Assembly: GCA_934271365.1 (NCBI GenBank)
Contig: CAKQRI010000015.1
Span: 1-41,383 of the forward strand
Source: an uncultured Spirochaetales bacterium
GTDB lineage: Bacteria; Spirochaetota; Spirochaetia; Sphaerochaetales; Sphaerochaetaceae
Reading direction: 5' to 3'
DNA length: 41,383 bases
A program made the translations under genes and the position numbers. The notes under the pieces are model-generated. The model was not told where the DNA came from and did not search any database. It saw nothing but the letters and a program-made list of their open reading frames with translations. Shown in pieces: positions 7,984-15,802 of this stretch. How positions within the stretch are numbered: the stretch's first letter is position 1; each line of letters begins with the position of its first letter.

Positions 7984-8822
7984 CGAACATCATCTATGAT
8001 CTGCTCTGGAGGCAATGTCAGGCAGGATGGATTCTCCAGGCACTTCTTAAAACATTTCAGAGCCTGAGCATAATAGAAGCCTTCACAGATTCTGTCATCA
8101 AGATTGACTATGAAATCCACGACTTTGGAACGGATCAGATTTCCATCCCTATCAAAGCGCTGCACATGCCTTTTGGCACCGAAAGCAACAAAGGCTGGGA
8201 TATTCCCGAAGTTATAGAGATGATGTCTTACTGGAGGGATGTTCAGAGAAGCCATATTCGTCAGGAATAAGGAACCATGAAACGGAGATGCCTCAACAAG
8301 GACCGAAGGAAGCATTCCAAAATAATCAAGAGTCTTCAGTATCCACATCGTGAATTTCTTCAAAAGCCGTGGGATATAGCCGATTATCCTTGCAGCATCA
8401 TCTGTGTCAGTATCACCTTCATAAGCAATCTTCAACGCATCATTCAGCTTCTGATAGACATCAAAAAGCGTATCTGAAGGATTGAAATGCAGCTTGATTG
8501 TAGTCTCATTATCATCAAGATTCATCTTTCTCTTGACGGTCATATTCACAACAACGCCATTTCTTGCATATATTCTCTGCCCTCTGATGAATCTGTTGAT
8601 TTTAGGAAACTGTGATATCGCCCTTACATATGAGGCTATTATTATATGGAGAATCCCTATCGCATCATATCCCTGCTGCCTAAGCTCTGCTATCAGCTTC
8701 TCAGCTCCGGAGACATCAAAACTGTCAGTTATCGAATTCTGGCTGTCCGAACGCTCAACCATGATAAATGGTATTATTGCCGCAAATGGATCAATTGATT
8801 TTATCCTACGCCCTTCTCTCAT
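7980..8822 (-). CDS. Stand-alone E2-like (2-oxoacid dehydrogenase acyltransferase) domain protein, catalytic His replaced
   Basis: A 280-residue protein with the chloramphenicol-acetyltransferase/E2 catalytic fold but no lipoyl or E3-binding domain. Recognisable parts are the N-terminal DAIGILHIIIASYVRAI helix and the strand GSLFLTNMASLNIPPVRHHLY (residues 183-203). The C-terminal segment VNLDDRICEGFYYAQ aligns with the active-site motif DHRxxDG. Here the catalytic His position is Asp243 and the second Asp position is Glu247, so normal acyl transfer is unlikely. No other pyruvate dehydrogenase genes are nearby. It may be a structural, binding or altered-specificity homologue. The start has a GAGG site 6 bases upstream. 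The 3' end meets a convergent unknown gene. Confidence 0.78.
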   Translation of the reverse strand: MREGRRIKSIDPFAAIIPFIMVERSDSQNSITDSFDVSGAEKLIAELRQQGYDAIGILHIIIASYVRAISQFPKINRFIRGQRIYARNGVVVNMTVKRKMNLDDNETTIKLHFNPSDTLFDVYQKLNDALKIAYEGDTDTDDAARIIGYIPRLLKKFTMWILKTLDYFGMLPSVLVEASPFHGSLFLTNMASLNIPPVRHHLYNFGNIPAFVAFGAKRHVQRFDRDGNLIRSKVVDFIVNLDDRICEGFYYAQALKCFKKCLENPSCLTLPPEQIIDDVR

Positions 8823-9097
8823 TCAAAACCTCATTCCACTTGATATTATTCTGATTATTTTCTAGGTTCTATAACTCTGCATGTTAAAAATTTGTATATT
8901 CAGTGTAATTTTAAACAAAATTATACATTTATAACTTATTTGTTTATTTTTATTCAAAATAATCAAACATTGTCTAAGAATCAAATGCTTTTATTTATGG
9001 ATCATATCATCATCCGGCTATTCAGCAAAAAAGCTCTGTATGTTAAACTTAGCTATCTTTTAAAGGCCCTTTGGAAGGCCTGAAGGAAGGACAGTAT

Positions 9098-10792
9098 ATG
9101 GATAATGAAGTACAGGAAAAACCTTTGAATTTTCTTGAGAAGATCATAGAAGATGATCTTGTGGCCGGTAGAGTTCCGAATAATACAATCGTGACCCGTT
9201 TCCCACCAGAACCGAATGGATATCTCCACATCGGACATATCAAGAGTATATGCATCAATTTCGGACTGGCAGAGAAATATAATGGAATATGCCATCTCAG
9301 ATTAGATGATACAAATCCAGCAAAAGAAGATATGGAGTATATTGATTCAATCAAGGAAGATATCAAATGGCTGCGCTTTGATTGGGGAAAGCATGAGTAT
9401 TATGCATCTGATTACTATGACCAGCTCTATGAGATTGCAATTAAGCTGATCAAAGAAGGGAAAGCATATGTTGATTCACTGACTCCAGAAGAGATGAAGG
9501 AATATAGAGGAACGCTGACAGAGCCAGGAAAGAACAGTCCTGATAGGGATAGGCCTATAGAAGAAAATCTAGACCTCTTCATCAGAATGAAGAATGGGGA
9601 ATTCCCTGAAGGCAAATACACTCTAAGAGCTAAGATTGATATGGCTTCTCCGAATATAAATATGAGGGATCCTGCGCTATATAGGATAAAGTATGCCGAA
9701 CATCCTAGAACAGGTAAGAAATGGTGTATCTACCCTATGTATGATTTCACTCACCCTATCAGTGATGCAATCGAGGGAATAACGCATTCAATCTGCACGC
9801 TCGAGTTTGAGGATCATAGACCAGCATATGACTGGGCAACTGAGATAGATGGAATTGATCATGCGCCTCACCAGTATGAATTTGCAAGGCTCAACATCAA
9901 CTACTGTCTGATGAGTAAGAGAAAGCTGCTATATCTTGTCAATAACAACTTCGTAACAGGCTGGGATGATCCTAGGATGCCGACAATATCAGGAATAAGG
10001 AGAAGAGGCTACTCTCCTGAAGCAATGAAGGACTTCGTATCCCGTGTAGGCGTTGCAAAAGTCGAAGGTGTTGTTGACTACTCCCTGATGGAATTCTGCG
10101 TGAGAGAAGACCTTAACAAGAAAGCAAAAAGGCTTATGGCCGTGCTTGATCCTCTTAAGATAATCATTGACAATTATCCTGAAGGCCAGGTTGAATATTT
10201 TGATGCAGAGAACAACCCTGAGGATCCTGAAGCAGGAACACATAAGGTTGCATTCACAAAAGAGCTCTATATCGAAAGAGAAGACTTCATGGAAGTTCCT
10301 GTCAAGGGCTATCATCGCTTATATCCAGGAAACGAGATTAGGCTGAAGCATGCCTATTACATCACAGCTGTGTCCATCGATAAAGATGAGAATGGCTCAA
10401 TAACTGCAGTCCACTGTACATATGATCCTGAGTCAAAGGGAGGTACAACCCCTGATGGAAGGAAAGTCAGAGGAACAAGCCACTGGGTAAGCGCAGACCA
10501 TGTGCTGGAGGCAGAAGTCAGACAGTACGACAAGCTCTTCAAGACAGAATGCCCTGGCGCAGCTACAGGAAACTATCTTGATGATATCAATCCAGAGTCA
10601 CTTGTTGTGATTCCTACGGCATACATTGAGCTTGAAGCTAAGAATGCAAAGCCTGGCGATTATCTTCAGTTCATCAGAAACGGATACTACTGCGTAGACA
10701 GCAAAGACAGCAGTGATGAGCATATGGTATTCAACAGGACTGTCACACTGAAAGACAGCTGGTCCAAGATGAAAGCCAAGATGGGATTATAG
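9098..10792 (+). CDS. glnS: Glutaminyl-tRNA synthetase
   Basis: A 564-residue class I aminoacyl-tRNA synthetase charging tRNA-Gln. The HIGH motif is at residues 44-47 (PPEPNGYLHIGH), the KMSKS equivalent is MSKRK at 272-276, and the GlnRS-specific anticodon-binding beta-barrels follow, ending in FNRTVTLKDSWSK. A direct GlnRS means the organism need not make Gln-tRNA only through GatCAB. The longer frame from 9071 has no ribosome site; the ATG at 9098 is preceded by AAGGA and begins the conserved N-terminus, so it is chosen. The upstream 275 bases are AT-rich and probably hold the promoter. A strong terminator follows directly. Confidence 0.97.
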   Translation: MDNEVQEKPLNFLEKIIEDDLVAGRVPNNTIVTRFPPEPNGYLHIGHIKSICINFGLAEKYNGICHLRLDDTNPAKEDMEYIDSIKEDIKWLRFDWGKHEYYASDYYDQLYEIAIKLIKEGKAYVDSLTPEEMKEYRGTLTEPGKNSPDRDRPIEENLDLFIRMKNGEFPEGKYTLRAKIDMASPNINMRDPALYRIKYAEHPRTGKKWCIYPMYDFTHPISDAIEGITHSICTLEFEDHRPAYDWATEIDGIDHAPHQYEFARLNINYCLMSKRKLLYLVNNNFVTGWDDPRMPTISGIRRRGYSPEAMKDFVSRVGVAKVEGVVDYSLMEFCVREDLNKKAKRLMAVLDPLKIIIDNYPEGQVEYFDAENNPEDPEAGTHKVAFTKELYIEREDFMEVPVKGYHRLYPGNEIRLKHAYYITAVSIDKDENGSITAVHCTYDPESKGGTTPDGRKVRGTSHWVSADHVLEAEVRQYDKLFKTECPGAATGNYLDDINPESLVVIPTAYIELEAKNAKPGDYLQFIRNGYYCVDSKDSSDEHMVFNRTVTLKDSWSKMKAKMGL

Positions 10793-10799
10793 AAATACC

Positions 10800-10825
10800 G
10801 GGATAGCACATGCTATCCCATTTTT
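10800..10825 (+). terminator. Rho-independent terminator of glnS
   Basis: A 9-bp perfect stem (GGGATAGCA 10800-10808 with TGCTATCCC 10811-10819) is followed by ATTTTT. It lies 8 bases after the glnS stop and directly abuts the stop of the convergent epimerase gene. It may serve both strands, though the minus side has a poorer T-run. Confidence 0.88.
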
Positions 10826-11664
10826 CATCTGAAGCAGAAATCCACAGTCAGCCTCTTCTTCTCTCCCTTCTTCAGGGAAAGAAGAGATGCTTCCTTCCTG
10901 AATCCTTTTTCATGCAGGTTAATGAAATCTGTTGAACCAGTCTGAGGCTCTGCACATATGAATGAGCTTCCAGGATTGCCATATATGACAAGATGCTTAA
11001 ATGAGTCATCTCCCTTTACCACAAGAGAGAAGTCCTTCCCATCTAGTTCCGCTATGCAGCCTCTATCTGAATAATATACAGTATCTGCATCAACTGCTGA
11101 TACTGGATACCTATCATATCCATTATCCTTTCCTATACGGATCATCCTGCCTGTCGGAATCTTCTCTTCTGTTGCTTCCATCTCATCTACAGAGTTAGTA
11201 GTCAGAGTACTGAAAAGATCTTTTCTGAAGAACGGATGAAGAGCAAGAGAGAAAGGAAACTCCTTCTCTCCATTATTCTCTATAGAGAAGATCCATGTCA
11301 GTGAATTATCTTCTGCTTTTATCTCAAGGCACATTGCAATATCATAAGGTTCTGACATAGCTTTGAAATCTGAAAAGCCAGAAACAGTGGATTCTGTTCT
11401 TGAAATAAGAGAGAATGCTGAATGCCTTGCATAGCCATGCATAACAGCAGAAACCTTTTCTCCATCGAATGAATAGGAGCCTCCGGCTGTTCTGTTAGGA
11501 GTAGGAAATAGAACAGGAATAGCATAAGTTGCCCCTTTTCTTCTTCTTTCTTCATCACATTCAATCACTTCAATGCCCCTGTATTTCAGAGAAGTTACAT
11601 TCATTCCATCTTCGAAGTCTATAGAGGCTTCGACAGCGCCTTTTCTTATTGTGATCTCATTCAT
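10825..11664 (-). CDS. Aldose 1-epimerase (galactose mutarotase) family protein
   Basis: About 279 residues from the ATG at 11664. The family interconverts anomers of free or phosphorylated sugars in the cytoplasm. Matching features are the N-terminal MNEITIRKGAVEASIDFEDG sheet start, GATYAIPVLFPTPNR (the R/N-P-R substrate loop), HGYARHSAFSL with the conserved active-site His, SLALHPFFR, and the C-terminal LVIYGNPGSSFICAEPQTG carrying the catalytic Glu. The overall pattern fits the GalM-like or hexose-6-phosphate mutarotase-like branch. The earlier ATG at 11688 overlaps the probable promoter; a TGC-TATACT element ends 8 bases before 11664, so the message is probably leaderless. Divergent from the amidohydrolase gene. 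Confidence 0.87.
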   Translation of the reverse strand: MNEITIRKGAVEASIDFEDGMNVTSLKYRGIEVIECDEERRRKGATYAIPVLFPTPNRTAGGSYSFDGEKVSAVMHGYARHSAFSLISRTESTVSGFSDFKAMSEPYDIAMCLEIKAEDNSLTWIFSIENNGEKEFPFSLALHPFFRKDLFSTLTTNSVDEMEATEEKIPTGRMIRIGKDNGYDRYPVSAVDADTVYYSDRGCIAELDGKDFSLVVKGDDSFKHLVIYGNPGSSFICAEPQTGSTDFINLHEKGFRKEASLLSLKKGEKKRLTVDFCFR

Positions 11665-11672
11665 ATGGGTAA

Positions 11673-11681
11673 AGTATAGCA
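11673..11681 (-). promoter_or_regulatory. Extended -10 (TGC-TATACT) of the epimerase gene
   Basis: On the minus strand TG-C-TATACT ends 8 bases before the ATG at 11664, with no Shine-Dalgarno in between, so a leader of 0-2 nt is predicted. Confidence 0.55.
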
Positions 11682-11714
11682 TACACATGTATGGAAATAG
11701 ATAGGAAAGGAAAA

Positions 11715-11720
11715 TATAAT
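11715..11720 (+). promoter_or_regulatory. -10 (TATAAT) of the amidohydrolase-GNAT unit
   Basis: A consensus TATAAT ends 6 bases before the ATG at 11727, placing +1 on the start codon. This supports the start at 11727 over the in-frame ATG at 11691, which would lie upstream of transcription. Confidence 0.6.
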
Positions 11721-11726
11721 AGATGT

Positions 11727-13004
11727 ATGAGATATTTTACAGACTGCCACTTCCATGTAATGACACTGAAAGAGCCGAACTTCGCATCATTTCTGAATTC
11801 GTTCTATGCTTCGCCTCAGGACATAATAACCGGCAATGCTGCAGAGAACTACATCCTATCTACAAAGCTTCTGAAAGGCGACAATCTGCTGAACATGCTC
11901 ACAAATGCAATAACGACATTCGACAGGCCTATCGGAGAGACATTCTGCCTTATGGAGGATGATCTCTCAGGAAAATTCTCTTCTCCTGCAAAGAAGAACT
12001 ATGCTCCAGAAGAGCCATTCATAAAGGATGGCAAACTCAGGATACGAGGAGAGGAATATGAGAAGATGCTTATGATCCCTCTTCTGATGGACTTCTCCCA
12101 GAGCCAGAAAGAGCTTGACGGAATATACTATACATATCCAGCAGAAGACAAGATAACACCATACATAGAAGCTACGGTTGAAGGAATGGAATACTACTAT
12201 GAGAAGAGGCCAGATGGACTTTTCGAGTTCTATCCTTTTGCTGGAATAAATCCGGTTCTTCACTCTTTTGGCTTTCTTAAGGATTTTCTCAGGAAGTACA
12301 TCAATATATCACACGAATACCATAATTTCCATGAAATCCCAGATAAGCCCTTCTATGGCATAAAGGTCTACCCGCCTTTAGGCTTCGACCCATGGCCAAA
12401 CGATTATGAGACACTCAGAAAGCACCGCTACCTCTATGAATTCTGCGAAGAGCATGATATTCCTATAATCACACACTGTGATGATCAGGGATTCAGGGGA
12501 GTCCCAGCAAAAGAGGCCTGGAAATATACGGACCCAGCAAGCTGGAGGACAGTACTTGAGAATTATCCAGCTCTGAAGCTTGACCTTGCCCACTTCGGCA
12601 GGCAATATGCAATATCTGCAGATAAGAACATATTCTCTATAAGAGAAAAGATGAAGATGATGCCTTCATCTCCATGGTTCAAAAGCGCATCTGAGCTGAT
12701 GCTTGAATTTGATGGAGTATACTCCGACCTATCTTTCTCTGGATGCCAGGATGACTTCTATATAAGGCTTAATAATTACATTGAAGCTCTTGATGGTAAG
12801 AACAGGGAAAAATTCCTATCAAGAATACTATTCGGATCAGATTTCTCTATAAATCTCCTGAAGGTTGAATCCTATACAGAATATTACTCAATACTTGATA
12901 GAAGCGTTCTCTCAGACGAGTTCATCAAGCGCTTCTCCGAAGATAACATAAAGTCATTTCTTGTTCTGAATGAAAAGCAGAAGAAAAGCAGGTTCCTAAA
13001 GTAG
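11727..13004 (+). CDS. Amidohydrolase_2-type metal-dependent hydrolase
   Basis: A 425-residue TIM-barrel metal hydrolase. Metal-ligand candidates appear in family order: His8 and His10 (DCHFHVM), the strand GIKVYPPLGFDP, His250 (IITHCDD), His289 (LDLAHFGR), and Asp372 (ILFGSDFS). These fit the amidohydrolase_2 group, which contains decarboxylases, lactonases and hydrolases of unknown function. The substrate cannot be read from sequence. The start at 11727 is chosen because the family begins within a few residues of the HxH motif and because a -10 sits directly upstream. A GNAT gene follows after 2 bases, so the two are co-translated. Confidence 0.85.
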   Translation: MRYFTDCHFHVMTLKEPNFASFLNSFYASPQDIITGNAAENYILSTKLLKGDNLLNMLTNAITTFDRPIGETFCLMEDDLSGKFSSPAKKNYAPEEPFIKDGKLRIRGEEYEKMLMIPLLMDFSQSQKELDGIYYTYPAEDKITPYIEATVEGMEYYYEKRPDGLFEFYPFAGINPVLHSFGFLKDFLRKYINISHEYHNFHEIPDKPFYGIKVYPPLGFDPWPNDYETLRKHRYLYEFCEEHDIPIITHCDDQGFRGVPAKEAWKYTDPASWRTVLENYPALKLDLAHFGRQYAISADKNIFSIREKMKMMPSSPWFKSASELMLEFDGVYSDLSFSGCQDDFYIRLNNYIEALDGKNREKFLSRILFGSDFSINLLKVESYTEYYSILDRSVLSDEFIKRFSEDNIKSFLVLNEKQKKSRFLK

Positions 13005-13006
13005 CC

Positions 13007-13483
13007 ATGGAACATATAAGAAAAGCACAAAGGGATGATCTATCAAGAATTGCGGAGATCTTTGTTTTCAATAACAGGATCAATTATCTTCCGATATTCA
13101 GAGATGAGAAATTCTCTTTCGGCACTCTTCAGGTTGTAAGTGTGATAGACAGATACTTTGGCTGCGATGATATTCTCAAAGGGATATATGTATTTGATGA
13201 TGGAATAATAAGAGGCTTCATAGAAATCAATAAAACTGAGATCTGCAAATTATATGTAGATCCATTCTTCCAGGGGAAGGGAATAGGCGGAGAGCTGATT
13301 GAATTTGCGAAAAGAGAACATAGCGCTGACCATCTCTGGGCATTAGAGAAGAATCATAAAGCAATAGCTTTCTATGAACGCCACGGCTTCTTTCCATCCA
13401 GTGAAAGAAAAACTGAGGAGGGGACAGATGAGTTCATCATAAGGATGGACCACAAAAAGAGGCTGGACACAGCCAGCCTCTAA
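13007..13483 (+). CDS. GNAT family N-acetyltransferase
   Basis: A 158-residue Gcn5-related acetyltransferase. The acetyl-CoA-binding motif A is clear: LYVDPFFQGKGIGGELIEFA, with Q89-G-K-G-I-G-G. Motif B follows at WALEKNHKAIAFYERHGF. The substrate is unknown; small-molecule or protein N-acetylation are both possible. The gene begins 2 bases after the amidohydrolase stop and has no own promoter, so it belongs to that unit. Its last 26 bases contain, on the opposite strand, the terminator of the convergent rRNA methyltransferase gene. Confidence 0.9.
   Translation: MEHIRKAQRDDLSRIAEIFVFNNRINYLPIFRDEKFSFGTLQVVSVIDRYFGCDDILKGIYVFDDGIIRGFIEINKTEICKLYVDPFFQGKGIGGELIEFAKREHSADHLWALEKNHKAIAFYERHGFFPSSERKTEEGTDEFIIRMDHKKRLDTASL
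13454..13481 (-). terminator. Terminator of the RlmK-like gene, inside the GNAT coding end
   Basis: On the minus strand a 9-bp perfect stem (AGAGGCTGG/CCAGCCTCT, 13481-13473 with 13466-13458) with a 6-nt loop is followed by TTTTT (13458-13454). It lies 19 bases past the methyltransferase stop and is coded within the 3' end of the plus-strand GNAT gene. Confidence 0.8.
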
Positions 13484-13500
13484 TCCGATTCTATTGGATA

Positions 13501-15270
13501 TTATTTATCATCATCAGTCTTCTGTACTTCCTGTCCGGAGAGCCAGAAAGCTGTAGCTTTATCCCTATTTGAAGTTGACATGAAAGAATCATAGCCATAA
13601 GGCTTTGGTGAAGATTTCTTGCGTCTCTCTCCACCTTCTCTGCCATTTGGAGCAAAGTCTCGATCTCTTCCGCCGAAAGATCTTCTATTATCATCACGGT
13701 CACTGAAGCTTCTGTCCCTGTCATCAAAAGATCTATAACCATCTCTTCTGCCATCTCTATCTCTGCGGTAGAATCTAGATGTCTCATTATCACCATCTTC
13801 CCTATCGCGTCTATAGCTATGAGATGTATAACCACCATCACGGCCATATGATCTATCTCTGCCATAAGGTCTTCTATCATCACGGTCGCCAAAGCTTCTG
13901 CGCCTATCATCACCATTTCTGAAAGAGCTTCTTCTGTCTCTATCATCAAAAGACCTGTAGCTGTCCCTTCTATCACTTCTCTCATCGCGATCACGATATG
14001 AATAGTCGCGCTCTCTCATATCTCTGTCACGTCTGGATGGCCTTTCATCTCTTCCATAGTCACGGCGTCTTTCTCCTCTATCAGAGAAATTCCTTCTTCC
14101 GTACCCTTCTCTGCCACGGCCTCTATTATCTTTCTTCTCATAGCCACGGCTGAACTTCTTCTCTCCGTCACGCACTGGGAAATCCATCTTTGTTCCCACA
14201 TCATCCTTTCCATCTTCCTCGGAAAGAACAAGCCTATCAAGGCTCTCATCTTTAAGTTCGTCCATTCTCTTCTTCCTGACAGTCTTTTTCTCTAGTTTCA
14301 TAATTGCTGTCTTTTCTAGAATCCATACTCTGCAGCTTCTATGTTTTCCGGAGAAGCCCTGAGCAAGCACATCCCGTGTGATCTCCTTTATATCCCAATA
14401 AGGATTCAGGCTCTTCTTATCAAAAATGAAGGTGTTGAGATTCTCAGAGAAAATCACAGCTCCGCCATCTTTCAGAATACGGGAAATAAGATAAAGCATG
14501 CTGAGGTAATCCTTCTGCACATCAAAATCCTCAGCCTTGTGTGAATTTGAGAAAGCAGGAGGATCAAGGATGACAAGATCATATCTCTCTCCATTCTCAT
14601 AAGCCTTTTCCAGAAAAGCTCTTACATCTTCTGTAATCACTCTGTATTTCTTCTCGTCCAGAAAACCATTGCGGGCAAGATTATCCTTTGCCCAGGCATT
14701 ATAGACGTTAGAAAGATCTACGCTAGTAACACTTTCCGCATTTCCGGCAGCCGCATATACAGAGAAAGAAGAAGTATAAGAGAAGAGATTCAGAACAGTT
14801 CTTCCAGCTGCTTCTCTCTCAACCATTGCCCTTGTATAAGCCTGATCAAGGAAAAGCCCTGTATCTGCATAAAGGGAAAGCTCCGTAAGGAACTCATGTC
14901 CATTCTCGCGGACTACTACCTTAACTTCCTCTTCTCCTTTCTCATGCTGTTCACGGCCTTCTCTCTTACGTCTTTCCTTGAACACTATCTTGTTTCTCTC
15001 TACATAGAGATAACGTGCAACGATATCATTGATTTCTTCAATGAAAGCCGCATCAAGACCTCCATCTGAATAATCAACGACTCTCGCATACTGTCCATAA
15101 AGGTCAACTGTAACAGGGATAGATGCAATGTTCCTGTCGTAGACTCTAGCTACATCGGAATCAGTAAGCTTCATATAGCGTCTGGCTTCAAGCCCCCCAC
15201 GCTTCAAAAGCTTCTCAAAATCCTTTTTCTCAAAATCTTCCACAGATGACAATATTATCGGATGTCGCAA
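13501..15270 (-). CDS. RlmK/RlmI-like 23S rRNA methyltransferase with a long Arg/Asp-rich C-terminal tail
   Basis: A 589-residue protein. Residues 1-320 match the SAM-dependent rRNA methyltransferase related to the C-terminal (RlmK) half of RlmL and to RlmI: an N-terminal LLKRGGLEARRYMKLTDSDV and RNIASIPVTVDLYG segment, SAM motif LNLFSYTSSFSVYAAAG (160-176), SVDLSN, and DPPAF (236-240). Residues 370-555 are a low-complexity tail of RDRD, RRD, FDDRDR and YGRD repeats, with a partial internal duplication (YRSFDDRDR occurs twice), ending in a short ordered piece. Such tails bind RNA in helicases. The first codon is TTG (15270); there is no Shine-Dalgarno, and a TACTAT hexamer ends 7 bases before it. 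A terminator follows the stop. Confidence 0.85.
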   Translation of the reverse strand: MRHPIILSSVEDFEKKDFEKLLKRGGLEARRYMKLTDSDVARVYDRNIASIPVTVDLYGQYARVVDYSDGGLDAAFIEEINDIVARYLYVERNKIVFKERRKREGREQHEKGEEEVKVVVRENGHEFLTELSLYADTGLFLDQAYTRAMVEREAAGRTVLNLFSYTSSFSVYAAAGNAESVTSVDLSNVYNAWAKDNLARNGFLDEKKYRVITEDVRAFLEKAYENGERYDLVILDPPAFSNSHKAEDFDVQKDYLSMLYLISRILKDGGAVIFSENLNTFIFDKKSLNPYWDIKEITRDVLAQGFSGKHRSCRVWILEKTAIMKLEKKTVRKKRMDELKDESLDRLVLSEEDGKDDVGTKMDFPVRDGEKKFSRGYEKKDNRGRGREGYGRRNFSDRGERRRDYGRDERPSRRDRDMRERDYSYRDRDERSDRRDSYRSFDDRDRRSSFRNGDDRRRSFGDRDDRRPYGRDRSYGRDGGYTSHSYRRDREDGDNETSRFYRRDRDGRRDGYRSFDDRDRSFSDRDDNRRSFGGRDRDFAPNGREGGERRKKSSPKPYGYDSFMSTSNRDKATAFWLSGQEVQKTDDDK

Positions 15271-15277
15271 AAAAAGG

Positions 15278-15283
15278 ATAGTA
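15278..15283 (-). promoter_or_regulatory. Possible -10 (TACTAT) of the methyltransferase gene
   Basis: TACTAT matches four of six consensus bases and ends 7 bases before the TTG start. The call is weak by sequence alone and rests on its position matching the other leaderless starts in this window. Confidence 0.35.
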
Positions 15284-15298
15284 ATAGATCAATCATTT

Positions 15299-15327
15299 TT
15301 GCTTATTATCTTTTTATATTGTAGAAT
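15299..15327 (+). promoter_or_regulatory. Promoter of the 15334-17143 unit
   Basis: TTGCTT (15299-15304), a 17-bp spacer and TAGAAT (15322-15327) end 6 bases before the ATG at 15334, so the first message base should be the A of the start codon. Confidence 0.55.
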
Positions 15328-15333
15328 ATTTGC

Positions 15334-15789
15334 ATGAACCAGAATGATGATACCGAAGCTTTCCTGAATGTCAGACGTGAAAAGCTTGGCGGAGAACTGA
15401 TATATAGAAGCTATGCCACATGGTATGGAAGATCAGATGGAGACAAAAGAGAATTCGGAGTCTTCATTTATAGCGATGGCAGAACACTTGTACTGGAGGA
15501 TTTCGAAAGAACACCTACAATACTTGGCATCAGGTATACACCTAAAAAGAAGAGCGAATACAGAAAGCTGGAGATATTCATCCCTGCTGATTCTATTACA
15601 GGCATAGATAGGATCACAAGAAGAAGCGCTGAATTATCAGTAATGGATGGCAAGGACCGTGGAAAGGTCATCAATCTCTTTGCAAAGCTCTTCAGGAAGA
15701 CTGTCACAAGAGTCGCTCTTGAGGATGGGACTGCATACTATCTAGAAATTGCTGATACTGATAAACTGAAGAAAACATTAAATAAATAA
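15334..15789 (+). CDS. Hypothetical protein upstream of phosphohexomutase
   Basis: Unrecognised, 151 residues, soluble, no signal peptide or membrane segment. It has many short charged strands (GVFIYSDGRTLVLEDFERTP, KLEIFIPADSITGIDRI) and a lysine-rich C-terminus, suggesting a compact beta-rich domain, possibly PH-like. It lies 13 bases upstream of the phosphohexomutase gene on the same strand and is probably co-transcribed with it. The start lacks a Shine-Dalgarno but sits 6 bases after a -10 hexamer. A lineage-specific conserved hypothetical is the safest description. Confidence 0.72.
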   Translation: MNQNDDTEAFLNVRREKLGGELIYRSYATWYGRSDGDKREFGVFIYSDGRTLVLEDFERTPTILGIRYTPKKKSEYRKLEIFIPADSITGIDRITRRSAELSVMDGKDRGKVINLFAKLFRKTVTRVALEDGTAYYLEIADTDKLKKTLNK

Positions 15790-15802
15790 TAAAGGAAAAA
15801 CT

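Noticed and set aside
8482..9083. Plus-strand open frames of 127 and 63 codons before glnS
   Set aside because: The first is antisense to the E2-like gene; the second is AT-rich noise in the intergenic region without a ribosome site or family resemblance.
13491..13994. Minus-strand 167-codon open frame, Met/Ile/Glu-rich
   Set aside because: It is the shadow of the Arg/Asp repeat tail of the methyltransferase in another frame; composition is unnatural and there is no ribosome site.
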